A DNA stretch of 63,747 nucleotides, from the NCBI GenBank assembly GCA_025210485.1, contig JAOARN010000096.1, positions 1 to 63,747 on the forward strand, in the 5' to 3' direction. Positions 1 to 8,310 of the stretch are shown here, one piece after another (within the stretch, counting starts at the first letter, position 1; the number at the start of each line of letters is the position of its first letter). The notes below the pieces were generated by a model. That model was not told the origin of the DNA and did not search any database. It saw only the letters and a program-made list of their open reading frames with translations. Source of the stretch: Marinifilaceae bacterium. Its GTDB lineage: Bacteria; Bacteroidota; Bacteroidia; Bacteroidales; Marinifilaceae. The position numbers were made by a program, and so were the translations under genes.

Positions 1-62
1 AATTCAAAGTAATCTAAGATTCCTTCTGGCAAAACGTATTTAAGTAAATTATTATCTAACAT
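1..62 (-). CDS. possible transposase N-terminus, cut by the window edge
   Basis: An ATG on the minus strand at position 62 opens a frame that runs off the left edge. The 20 visible residues read MLDNNLLKYVLPEGILDYFE. An L-L-(K/R)-x-x-L-P-x-x-(I/L)-L-(D/E)-Y-F start is what I remember for the N-terminal ORF of ISAon1-type transposases of Bacteroidota, which are often split in two. Only a fragment is visible and no terminal inverted repeat could be confirmed between it and rpoZ, so the family call is tentative. Confidence 0.4.
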   Translation of the reverse strand, partial: MLDNNLLKYVLPEGILDYFE

Positions 63-230
63 ATCGAAATTCTGATTATATTTTTATCAACACAAATATA
101 TACTGTTTAACTCAATACCCAAAATTTACCGCTGACCCGATTTTATCGAAATAAAATCATGTGGAGCATACGGAGAATCGATGACTTGCAACTACAACAT
201 GAGAGACAAGATAAAATCTTTTTTTACATA

Positions 231-261
231 AAAAAAGGGAAGCAATTAGCTTCCCTTTTTT
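231..261 (-). terminator. rho-independent terminator of rpoZ
   Basis: A 13-bp perfect stem (231-243 with 249-261) has a 5-nt loop and is flanked by A/T runs, just downstream of rpoZ on the minus strand. Confidence 0.8.
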
Positions 262-283
262 GCAGATATTTTTCGATCTCTAC

Positions 284-619
284 TTAGGCATCAACAGTTT
301 TTTCCTTTGCAGGATTGCGATAATAAACTTCATCATTAATGAATTCTTCAACTGCAATTAAAACAGATTTAGGAAGACGTTCATAATACTTAGAAATCTC
401 AATTTGCTCTCTATTCTCAAACACTTCCTCCAAATTATCAGTGTATGAAGCAAATTCCTGAAGCTTTTTATTTAATTCGCTTTTCAGTTCAACGGCAATT
501 TGATTAGATCTTTTAGCCATAATCATTACAGCCTCGTATACATTACCAACTTCTTTACTCAATTCAGGCATGTTTCGAGTAATAGTAGAATTAGCTGCGG
601 TAGTTTTTTTGTAATTCAT
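284..619 (-). CDS. rpoZ: DNA-directed RNA polymerase subunit omega
   Basis: This 111-aa protein is the divergent Bacteroidota form of RNA polymerase omega (Rpb6-like), which helps assemble and stabilise core RNA polymerase. The segment GNVYEAVMIMAKRSNQIA matches the conserved alpha-helical region of the family (Y-E-A-V-x-I-x-x-K-R-x-x-Q-I). The C-terminal half with NREQIEISKYYERLPKS is the usual Bacteroidota extension. It lies downstream of bamD on the same strand (117-nt gap) and ends in a strong terminator. In many Bacteroidota bamD, rpoZ and coaBC are consecutive; here a possible transposase start occupies the position after rpoZ, so the usual order appears to be interrupted. Confidence 0.85.
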   Translation of the reverse strand: MNYKKTTAANSTITRNMPELSKEVGNVYEAVMIMAKRSNQIAVELKSELNKKLQEFASYTDNLEEVFENREQIEISKYYERLPKSVLIAVEEFINDEVYYRNPAKEKTVDA

Positions 620-735
620 TTAGCTTTATTTACTGAATTATTCAAAATTTCTTATTATCTTCCTTTGTATCAACAACATTAATCAGTTAAAACTTTGCTG
701 TGATTCAAAGCAGCGACAAAGATAGTAAATTAAAT

Positions 736-1614
736 TTATTTAATTGATTTTTTCTCCTGTTTTTTCTCTTCTCTTATTTCTTTTTTTGTTTTAGGAGTTT
801 TATCTTCATTATTATCTTTTTTCATAAATTTATTTAAATACTCATCAATATCAGACAACATTTTATCAGCATTTTTTCTAAACTTACCTTCCTTATACTC
901 GTTTATAAAAGAATAATATTCTTCTTTAGCTAAATTATATCTTTCCCTTTTCTTTTTAATCACACTGTTTTCCGCCAACTTATACTTCGATTCCAAAAGC
1001 ATACACATAAGATTTTCTCTATATTTAGAACCTGGATAATCTTTAATACTATTTTGTAAAGCAATAATTGCAGAAGGATAGTATTCTCTATCATAATAAT
1101 TTTTTGCAGTTAAATACGATTTAAAAACCAATTTATCCTGCATTTCATCAATATATGTATTACACTTTTCAATTCTTGTTGAGCGTGGATACCTATTGAT
1201 ATACAATTGAAAAGCCTCAATAGCATCATTGGTTGGAGTTTGATCCAATCGTGGTTTTGGAGATTCCATATAATAACAATACGCACTCATATAAAGACAC
1301 TCTTCAGCAAAAGGACTATCTGGATATGTTTTCAAAAAACTTCTAAAATAATGTCCTGCCGAGAAAGGATCATTTTGTCCATAAGCACAATATGCGATAT
1401 AATAAGCAATTGTTTCGGCCTTACTAGTTCCTCTATACACTGGAGCCACCTCTTGAAATAAAGTGGCAGCTTTTGCATAATCCTCACTATTATAATACTC
1501 TTTAGCCTTGGTGAATTTCAATTCATTATCATCACTTTTTAATAATTTTTGATATTCACTACAGCTACTTAACAATATGATAAATCCTAAAAGATAAAAA
1601 AACAAATGCTTCAT
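736..1614 (-). CDS. bamD: outer membrane protein assembly factor BamD
   Basis: A 292-aa lipoprotein of the BAM complex, which inserts beta-barrel proteins into the outer membrane; BamD is its essential TPR scaffold. The signal peptide ends in a lipobox (LLSSC, Cys18). TPR-like helices follow from about residue 33 onward, with motifs such as AKEYYNSEDYAKAATLFQEV and AGHYFRSFLKTYPDSPFAEE, typical of BamD/YfiO. The C-terminus is a very Lys-rich tail (about residues 265-292). The length agrees with the family. It is probably cotranscribed with rpoZ downstream. The gene to its right runs the other way, so the 516-bp gap between them must hold both promoters. Confidence 0.85.
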   Translation of the reverse strand: MKHLFFYLLGFIILLSSCSEYQKLLKSDDNELKFTKAKEYYNSEDYAKAATLFQEVAPVYRGTSKAETIAYYIAYCAYGQNDPFSAGHYFRSFLKTYPDSPFAEECLYMSAYCYYMESPKPRLDQTPTNDAIEAFQLYINRYPRSTRIEKCNTYIDEMQDKLVFKSYLTAKNYYDREYYPSAIIALQNSIKDYPGSKYRENLMCMLLESKYKLAENSVIKKKRERYNLAKEEYYSFINEYKEGKFRKNADKMLSDIDEYLNKFMKKDNNEDKTPKTKKEIREEKKQEKKSIK

Positions 1615-2131
1615 ATATACTATAATTTAAGTTAATCGTGGTTTATTTTATTAATTAGAAATACAATGTATCATCTTAACATAAAACAATAACATCTATA
1701 TATTAGATTCAAACAACAAATATAATTGAATAATTGAATATATCTAATAATATATGATTTCATACATTTAAAAAAGCTTAATTCTTAATAATTTTATGAT
1801 TAAGCACGATGATTTTACATAATAAATTAAACTCACAAAGACAATAACAAAAACTTGCTTACACTATTCATTTCAAAAGCCCTATAAATGAATTATATTT
1901 CATCAAGCATTATACGCATTCTTTTAAAATATATTAATACAAAACATTAACTTTCCATAATATCAAAAATATTTAAAAAACTAACATTCTGACAAAAAGC
2001 TAGATAAAACAATAAAAACAGGAAACTACAAATTAATCTAAATGTTAATTTTAAATAATTAATAAATTAAAAGAACCATGTCGAATATTCTTTACTTACA
2101 TTTACTTCATACACATAAAATAACAATATAA
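1615..2131. other. divergent intergenic region
   Basis: The 517 bp between bamD (minus) and the 580-aa gene (plus) are extremely AT-rich. I see no convincing ORF, tRNA or repeat. It must contain two divergent promoters, but I could not place them securely. Confidence 0.4.
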
Positions 2132-3874
2132 ATGAAAAATGATAAGTTAAGACACAATTTTCATATTCCTGTTATGGGTACTGGCTACACTATTAATACG
2201 CCAATAAAAGTTGCCCAATACGGAATTTCATCAGTTGTGTCAATTGTCGATGATTCCCTGATGGAAAAACTCAGAGAATTTTATTGCAACAAGTTCAGTA
2301 TCCCATTTTCCCCAATAAATACTGACAACAAGGATTACAGAGCAGAACGAATCACCTCGTATCTTGATACCATGGATGATATTGTAAGTATGAAATTTGA
2401 AAATCTAAAGAAAAACATCTCTGAAAAGAAAAAAGCTTTTGAAGATTTTGTAAACAATTTCCCTGATTGTAATAGCCTAAAAAACGAGGCTATTGAGAAA
2501 ATAAAATCAGAATTTAAATTTACAGAAATAAAAGATTGGGTAAACAAGAATATAATCCCAGGAAATATCGATGTAAACATAATGACAAAAGTAGATAAAC
2601 AAAACCATTTCGAAGGTGAAAGTTTGGATACTGAATATAATGATGCACATTCAGCTCTTAGAGGATATGCACAGAGTAAAACCTCAAGCTCACTGGTGCT
2701 TTCAGCAGGAATGAATCTTAAACTTTATGGTTATATTGAAAAGTTCAAAGATTTTTTTCCTGACATAAATGGCAATATAAAAAAGAAAATAATACTAAAG
2801 GTAAGCGACTACAAATCAGCTTTAGTACAAGGTAAATTTTTAGCCAAAAAAGGAATTTGGGTCTCTGAATTTAGAATAGAATCTGGCTTAAACTGCGGCG
2901 GACATGCATTTGTTTCGAATGGTAGCTTAATAGGTGTGATTCTCGAAGAATTTAAATCTAAAAAGGAACAACTCAAAGACTTATTATTTAAGGAGACAAA
3001 ATCTGCTTTAGAAAAGAAAAATATTGATACCCAGCGATTCAATCCTAAAATCAATATTACAGCTCAAGGTGGTGTTGGCACATCAGAAGAGCATAATTTT
3101 CTTATTTCAAATTACAATCTAAAATCTGTAGGTTGGGGATCACCATTTTTAATGGCTACAGATGTATGCGATATCGACAATGAAACTCTAGATAAAATAG
3201 AAAACTCAAAACCAAACGATTATTATTTAAGTCACGCCTCTCCTCTGGGAGTAAGATTTAACAATATCGATTTTGAGAAAAACGACCAAGATGCTACTGG
3301 ATACAAATGCACTAAAGCCTACATGGCATTCAATACTGAATTTACAGAAAAGCCAATATGTACTGCAACAAAATTTTACAAACAGAAGAAAAAGGAACAA
3401 ATACTAAATTCATCTGACAGCAGCGAATCTAAGAACAAACAAATAAAAATGCTTGAGGCTAAAACATGTCTTTGTAATGGACTAGCGAAATCAATATTGG
3501 TGAAAAAAGGAATAGACTCATATGAAACATCTGGCAACTTAAGCATATGCCCTGGTCCAAACATGGCATATTTCAATAAAAGAACCAATCTTAATAGCTT
3601 AATTAAACATATATATGGTAAAAAAGATATATTAAATAATTACAAAAGGCCACATATGTTTATTCAAGAATTGGTCTTAAATTTAGAATATCTGAAAGAG
3701 CTTATCAGTTCAAGCCAAGAAAATATTGACAAACAGGCTAAAACGATAAAAAAGAATCTTTTGAATGGAATAGAATACTACAAAGAACTGTGTAATAAAA
3801 ACTACAATCTGAAGAAAGAAATATATTTCGATTTAGAAAATAATCAAAAGAAACTTAACAGCATTAAAGTATAA
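2132..3874 (+). CDS. conserved Bacteroidota protein, TIM-barrel FMN-enzyme-like
   Basis: This 580-aa protein resembles a conserved, unnamed Bacteroidota family that begins with an (N)FHIPVMGTGYxI(D/N)TP motif and continues with VAQYGISSVVSIVDD. Other features of the family are an RIESGLNCGGHAF motif (around residue 250), TAQGGVGTSEEH (around 310) and a Cys-containing C-terminal part (TCLCNG, SICPGPNMAYFN). The early motif and the GGHAF/GGVGT loops recall nitronate monooxygenase or enoyl-reductase TIM barrels that bind FMN, but that is an inference from motif style. The several Cys in the second half could bind a metal or cofactor. There is no signal peptide, so it is cytoplasmic. It is a single-gene unit with its own terminator. 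Confidence 0.6.
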   Translation: MKNDKLRHNFHIPVMGTGYTINTPIKVAQYGISSVVSIVDDSLMEKLREFYCNKFSIPFSPINTDNKDYRAERITSYLDTMDDIVSMKFENLKKNISEKKKAFEDFVNNFPDCNSLKNEAIEKIKSEFKFTEIKDWVNKNIIPGNIDVNIMTKVDKQNHFEGESLDTEYNDAHSALRGYAQSKTSSSLVLSAGMNLKLYGYIEKFKDFFPDINGNIKKKIILKVSDYKSALVQGKFLAKKGIWVSEFRIESGLNCGGHAFVSNGSLIGVILEEFKSKKEQLKDLLFKETKSALEKKNIDTQRFNPKINITAQGGVGTSEEHNFLISNYNLKSVGWGSPFLMATDVCDIDNETLDKIENSKPNDYYLSHASPLGVRFNNIDFEKNDQDATGYKCTKAYMAFNTEFTEKPICTATKFYKQKKKEQILNSSDSSESKNKQIKMLEAKTCLCNGLAKSILVKKGIDSYETSGNLSICPGPNMAYFNKRTNLNSLIKHIYGKKDILNNYKRPHMFIQELVLNLEYLKELISSSQENIDKQAKTIKKNLLNGIEYYKELCNKNYNLKKEIYFDLENNQKKLNSIKV

Positions 3875-3893
3875 GAAATTTCGAAATCCAACT

Positions 3894-3933
3894 AAATGGC
3901 TTTGTCTTAGTTTAAAGACAAAGCCATTTTTTT
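3894..3933 (+). terminator. terminator of the 580-aa gene
   Basis: A perfect 15-bp stem (3894-3908 with 3915-3929) is followed by a run of eight T, 20 bp after the stop codon. Confidence 0.9.
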
Positions 3934-4129
3934 TATTATAGTATTTAAATTCTATTTATCATTTTAAACAGTTTTATAATAAAAAACACAATAACAACAA
4001 AACACATCTTACTCATTTACCTACAAATGCAATAATTCACATTTAAATTATCAATAGCCAAATCGATATTGTTTTTATATTTATACTATTAGTTTTAAAT
4101 CAAAACAATTAACATAAATTTTAAAACCC

Positions 4130-4567
4130 ATGGAAAAACAAAATTATAAAGAAGAAGACTCACAAAACAATCCAATAAATAACGAAGAGGAAAATAATAC
4201 ATATCTAAATCAACCATTAGGTATACAAAAAAAGATAAACAAGGATAAAAATCTAGGTAAAAGACAGAAACACAATACAATAAATAAAAAACAGATTGAA
4301 GAGCAGAATCAAACCAACAAAATAAATGCACCTGCCCCTAAACAAAGGGTGAAGAATTTAAAAAAACATAATAATAATAATAATACTCAAACCACATATA
4401 CAAAAGAAGAAGAAAGAACCTATAATGATAAAAACAAGCCTGAAATCTATACTGACCCAAGCCCATCCCAAGTCTATATTCCAAATAAAAATGACAAAAA
4501 CAATAAAAATTCAACAAATGAAATTATACACACTAATCCAGAAAATACAGAATGGGGAGATCTATAA
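4130..4567 (+). CDS. Asn/Lys/Gln-rich hypothetical protein
   Basis: I do not recognise this 145-aa protein. It is highly hydrophilic and low in complexity, with about one residue in five Asn, a run of five Asn near residue 82 and no signal peptide or membrane segment. Its start (MEKQ..., with SQNNP near residue 12) resembles the start of the 446-aa protein at 6873 (MEKE..., SQNNP near residue 14), and the DNA tcacaaaacaatcc is shared between the two. It is therefore probably the first of a run of related genes that extends to 8.2 kb. It is predicted to be disordered. A coding role is supported mainly by the shared start and context. Confidence 0.5.
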   Translation: MEKQNYKEEDSQNNPINNEEENNTYLNQPLGIQKKINKDKNLGKRQKHNTINKKQIEEQNQTNKINAPAPKQRVKNLKKHNNNNNTQTTYTKEEERTYNDKNKPEIYTDPSPSQVYIPNKNDKNNKNSTNEIIHTNPENTEWGDL

Positions 4568-5117
4568 AAAAACACGAACAAGTTCCAGCATAACAGTGAA
4601 GCTTTGGTTCATCCTTTAAAAAAATAAAAATACTTTGAATTAGATTCAAGCATAACAAATAAAACACATAAATCAAGCACCATATTAGATTCGCATATAC
4701 ATTTTTTTTAACAAAATATCCAAAATAATTAGCTCTGCTGAAGAAACCAAACTAGATTTTATCCACACACTACAACAGATAAACATCTCAAAAATAATGT
4801 CTTGAAAAAGCTAATCACAAACTTTAGTCTTGTAGGTTTAACATATTATATTAATATGATACATTAAATTTATATTCCCAAAACAAGCTTCTTTTATTTA
4901 ATCACCATCTAGATTTAAATAAAACTCTAAAGATCTTATCTTAATTCTTGTTAATATATTTTTATTTATTTTTATACATCAGCAGCTATATCCATTTAAA
5001 ACCACAACCCCTATAATTCTGATTTTATGCTACTTAAACCAAAACTCAAAAAAATAAATTAGTAAATAGAAACAAACATTTTTAAATTTAATATATAAAT
5101 CAAAAAAATAATATATC
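4568..5117. other. intergenic region with a duplicated upstream segment
   Basis: No plausible ORF is seen in these 550 bp. Positions 4911-4945 are nearly repeated at 6024-6058, also upstream of a gene of the same cluster. This suggests that whole gene-plus-upstream units were duplicated. Confidence 0.5.
4911..4945 (+). repeat. upstream direct repeat, copy 1
   Basis: The core agatttaaataaaactc (with c replaced by t in this copy after 'act') and the following 15 bp match 6024-6058 with a handful of mismatches. Each copy lies roughly 130-210 bp before a gene start (5118 and 6158). Confidence 0.6.
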
Positions 5118-5520
5118 ATGAATAAAGAAGCAAAGGAAGAAACTAAAAACAAGACGTTGAATGAGTTAAATGAACAAAAAGTAACAAAAAAAATAACAAA
5201 AAAAGGATCTAATACAAAAAAAGGATCTAATACAAGAATATAACGCAAATGATGAGTTGTTTGATAACACAAAGCCTGCTTATAGGCAATTACTAGAAGA
5301 TTTAAATAAAAAGAACGATGTAAGTAATTTAAATAATCTGATGAAGAACGCATTAGTCAATCCAGGAATTCCATTTTTCGGAATAATTCAACGTCAACAA
5401 AAAGACAAGCAAAATTCACACATAAACTATTCCGAAGGGCAAAATGCTATACATCCGCCTCTTCCATCATATGACTCGACTACACAAGTGCCAAATTGGT
5501 TAAATAAAAATTCTCACTGA
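5118..5520 (+). pseudogene. frameshifted Asn/Lys-rich gene
   Basis: An ATG at 5118 opens a 41-codon frame that stops at 5243. A second open frame, offset by one base, runs on to 5520 (ending PNWLNKNSH). Removing one A from the A7 run at 5198-5204 joins the two into one protein of about 134 aa, reading ...KITKKDLIQKKDLIQEYN... across the join. In the joined frame an exact 18-bp tandem duplication (5197-5214 and 5215-5232) becomes a clean KKDLIQ repeat, which supports that frame as the original one. The TTG at 5257 is a weak alternative start. The product is hydrophilic with no signal peptide, and its function is unknown. It may be a true pseudogene, a homopolymer sequencing error, or a site of slippage. 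Confidence 0.6.
5197..5232 (+). repeat. 18-bp tandem duplication
   Basis: Two perfect copies of an 18-bp unit (c, A7, ggatctaata) lie back to back. The unit length is a multiple of three, so the duplication does not itself shift the frame. Confidence 0.85.
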
Positions 5521-5592
5521 GTATATAAATCAAAAATTAACACATCATGCAAGAAAAAAATAAAAGAAACTGACTCTCAAGGTATTAATTCA

Positions 5593-5925
5593 ATGGAGAA
5601 TCTAGACTTTAATCGCGAGCAGGTTGAAAATAGTCTTTTCAATAATATTATGAAATTACTTAACCACGCCACTATAAATGTTAACGATGCTGAAAAAATA
5701 ACTAATGTATTATTTAAAATTATCAATAAAACGCAAGTAGAAGAAGATAGCATAGAAGAAGAAGATAATCCATCAACAAAAGCTCTAATCGAATTATGTA
5801 ATAGAATCATAGAGGATATCCATTACATATTTGCATGTATAGACGAATCCAATAAAAATCAATTAACACATTTAGGAAACTTAGATAAATATATTACAAA
5901 TATTAAAAACAAATTACAACAATAA
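5593..5925 (+). CDS. small Asn-rich helical protein, possibly 5'-truncated by a frameshift
   Basis: A 110-aa predicted all-helical protein with no signal peptide, unknown to me. The ATG at 5593 gives the open frame, but the natural start is probably the ATG at 5547. The sequence before it (tatataaatcaaa...catcATG) closely matches that before the gene at 5118. From 5547 the frame closes after eight codons. Dropping one A from the A7 run at 5554-5560 would give MQEKIKETDSQGINSMENLD and join the two. The C-terminal half (PSTKALIELCNRII...NLDKYITNI) aligns with the C-terminal half of the next gene (PSRDDFIIICDNIT...IVIDYQAIV), so the two are paralogues. Confidence 0.5.
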   Translation: MENLDFNREQVENSLFNNIMKLLNHATINVNDAEKITNVLFKIINKTQVEEDSIEEEDNPSTKALIELCNRIIEDIHYIFACIDESNKNQLTHLGNLDKYITNIKNKLQQ

Positions 5926-6023
5926 TTATCGTAGACTTAGAAAAATAAAATTGATAAAAAAGCTTTATAAGTTAGCACGCGGCAACAAAATCCACTAATC
6001 TAGGTGATTAAAGTTTAATCACA

Positions 6024-6058
6024 AGATTTAAATAAAACTCCAAAGAACTTATTTCAAT
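6024..6058 (+). repeat. upstream direct repeat, copy 2
   Basis: Near-identical to 4911-4945. It is preceded by a small inverted repeat (gtgattaa/ttaatcac, 6004-6022). Confidence 0.6.
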
Positions 6059-6157
6059 ATTTATTGTAAGAAGAATATAAGGTTTATGCCAAATAAAATA
6101 AGAAATCGATAAATTATAATTTCAGAACATTTAAATTAAGCCTTTAAAAGATTAATA

Positions 6158-6559
6158 ATGGAACAACAACAAAAAATCAATTCTAGAGACAATCAGGTAA
6201 ATCCAAATTCTGAACAACTCAAGGCAAATACTTTTAGAGATATAAACTTGTATGTTGCGGGCTTTTGTGAATATTTAGATTAAAGCCCTTTAAGAAACGG
6301 ATATGAGTATCAAACTATAAAGGATGATATACGTAAAATTATAAATGCCTCATCTATGCTTATGGGCGACAATTTTAACGAACAAGATAATATAAAACAA
6401 CCATCTAGAGATGATTTTATCATAATCTGTGACAATATTACAAGTAGTATTGCCTCAATTTGCAAACATCTAAGTAATCTGGAAAAAGAACAGATGGAAA
6501 TCATACAGAATATTGTTATTGACTACCAAGCAATAGTAGAGAATAGTAATATAGTCTGA
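6158..6559 (+). pseudogene. Asn/Gln-rich gene interrupted by an in-frame TAA
   Basis: An ATG at 6158 starts MEQQQKINSRDN... and meets a TAA at 6281-6283. The same frame then stays open to 6559, reading SPLRNGYEYQ... through an internal ATG at 6356. Counting both parts, it is a 133-codon gene with a single nonsense codon. The part after the stop resembles the product of the preceding gene at 5593 (shared pattern P-S...(I/L)-C-(D/N)-x-I...I-x-N-I...Y...I), so coding sequence clearly continues past the stop. The start, rich in Gln and beginning with ME, is like the other members of this cluster. Either it is a pseudogene or only a 67-aa C-terminal piece is made. Confidence 0.6.
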
Positions 6560-6604
6560 ATAAAATTCGACAACTAATAATGAAATAATTACTATTTATA
6601 GAAT

Positions 6605-6730
6605 ATGAAGACTATCATAATAAAACAGATAAACTTAGATTCTAATAAACATCATAATAACACAAAAAGTGCATCCACAGCTTATAAAACCTTCAATATT
6701 AAACTTAAAGGAAACCAATACATGCCGTAG
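6605..6730 (+). CDS. possible 41-aa small protein
   Basis: ATG at 6605 to TAG at 6728-6730, giving MKTIIIKQINLDSNKHHNNT... It is hydrophilic and Asn/Lys-rich like its neighbours. Nothing but position and composition supports it. It may be the remains of another family member. The rest of the gap between 6560 and 6872 holds nothing I recognise. Confidence 0.25.
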   Translation: MKTIIIKQINLDSNKHHNNTKSASTAYKTFNIKLKGNQYMP

Positions 6731-6872
6731 AGAAAGCTTAAAATAAATAAAGAAGCAAATTTTATCATTTTAAAATATTTATGTAAAACAATATATACTT
6801 TAAGAAAATAGAAACAATCAGCTTTATTTAAGTTTATGGTTTTTATAATAGTATATTCAAAATTTTAATATC

Positions 6873-8213
6873 ATGGAGAAAGAAGAACAAAAGCAGCAAA
6901 AGCCAGAAAGCTCACAAAACAATCCGAATATGCCAAAACATGGATACGATGCACTTGGGTTTAGTAAGCTAATTAATAAATATATAGACAAAAGAAAACT
7001 TGCAAGTCTACAAGAAGTAGAAGAACTAGGCATCAAGTATATAGTATATTGGAAGCAAATAAGAGGTTTAAATCTCAAAAAAAAAGACAACAATATCCTA
7101 AATCAGCAAAGCCAAGCACAACAAAATAACAAAATCAACCCACATCTGTTAGCTTCACTAGTTAATGACTACAAAAAGAATGGATTGCAAGCTTCAGAAG
7201 AAGAAATAAGAAATCTAGGGATTGATTATGAAATATATCTAGATGCTATCTTTAACATACCACCTAAAATCGAACAAGAATTTAATTCAAAAAAAACATT
7301 TCCAGTGCTAGTGCGAGACCCAGAATTAGTACAAGTTTTAATAAAAGGAGAACAGCAGCAGCAGCAACAAATCGAAGAAGAATTAAATAACCTAAACCAA
7401 AATTTACAAGAAAGTCAATATCAACAACAACAGCAACAAATCAAACAAGAATTCAACGATTCAAACCCAATTCAACAACAAAACTCACAAAATAAATCCA
7501 ATGCTCAAAACCAAAGAGAAACAGACATACAGAAGAAAAAATCACAAGATAGGATGAAAAAAAGGATTGAAGAAGAAAATACATACCTACAAAAACTATG
7601 TGCTGAAGAATTGTTTTATAAATTTATAGCCACTTATGGGATCAATACAAGCGAAGATCACATGAACTATTGGATTAATAATTCCCCAAATGAGATAGAA
7701 AAATTCTTAAATGAGACTATTAAAATAAAGAAACATGTTAGCCTCAAAATAGATGAAAACAATATTCGGAATAATAGCATTCAAATGTTTAAAGAAAAAT
7801 ATAGGAATTTACTTCTCGAAATAGAAAAATTAAAGAAGAAACCCGAAGATTTAAAAAAAGAAAATATTGATGAAGATTTAAATGGCTTTCTGAAATTATT
7901 AGATAAACTTAAAAATTGGAATTACGATGATATGATTGAGAGGGGGTTGATAACCAGTCTATCAAAGGATATATTTCAATCAAAAATAAAGATTATAGAT
8001 AATATATTAGAGCTTTCTATTCCTAATTATGTCAATACTCCTGCAAATAAAAAAACAGATAACGAAACTAATTCTGAAAAAATAACTTCGCTTAATATAC
8101 TTCTTGCAAAACTGAAGAATATTTATATAAAACTTGGTGGAAATATTGATTTAAGACCAGGAATCGAAAAGATATTAATAATATTAAAAAACGAATTCAG
8201 GAAAAAAAAATAA
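6873..8213 (+). CDS. Gln-rich protein with two N-terminal LGI-type repeats
   Basis: A 446-aa protein of unknown function and the largest intact member of the 4-8 kb cluster. Residues about 33-63 and 96-126 are two copies of one motif: L-(I/V)-N-x-Y, then S-x-x-E-(V/I)-x-x-LGI-x-Y and a final (K/D)-x-I. A Gln-rich stretch follows (about 160-230), with runs of five to six Gln and both CAG and CAA codons. After it comes a helical, Lys/Glu-rich half predicted to form coiled coil (about 230-350) and a C-terminal helical domain. There is no signal peptide, membrane segment or recognisable enzyme motif. The start (MEKEEQKQQKPESSQNNP) resembles the gene at 4130. It is probably an intracellular scaffold or an exported effector that lacks a Sec signal; this is inference. 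Confidence 0.6.
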   Translation: MEKEEQKQQKPESSQNNPNMPKHGYDALGFSKLINKYIDKRKLASLQEVEELGIKYIVYWKQIRGLNLKKKDNNILNQQSQAQQNNKINPHLLASLVNDYKKNGLQASEEEIRNLGIDYEIYLDAIFNIPPKIEQEFNSKKTFPVLVRDPELVQVLIKGEQQQQQQIEEELNNLNQNLQESQYQQQQQQIKQEFNDSNPIQQQNSQNKSNAQNQRETDIQKKKSQDRMKKRIEEENTYLQKLCAEELFYKFIATYGINTSEDHMNYWINNSPNEIEKFLNETIKIKKHVSLKIDENNIRNNSIQMFKEKYRNLLLEIEKLKKKPEDLKKENIDEDLNGFLKLLDKLKNWNYDDMIERGLITSLSKDIFQSKIKIIDNILELSIPNYVNTPANKKTDNETNSEKITSLNILLAKLKNIYIKLGGNIDLRPGIEKILIILKNEFRKKK

Positions 8214-8310
8214 TCTGATTCCATAATTTATATTTTACATTATAAACATAGGATTTACAAAATAATGATTTTTATTACTATATTGTGCTTTGTAACAAAA
8301 CATAAAATCA

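Noticed and set aside
4425..4619. 64-aa open frame overlapping the end of the 4130 gene
   Set aside because: It shares DNA with a better-supported frame, and its sequence shows no relation to the neighbours. It was considered as a frameshift continuation, but no repeat or homology supports that.
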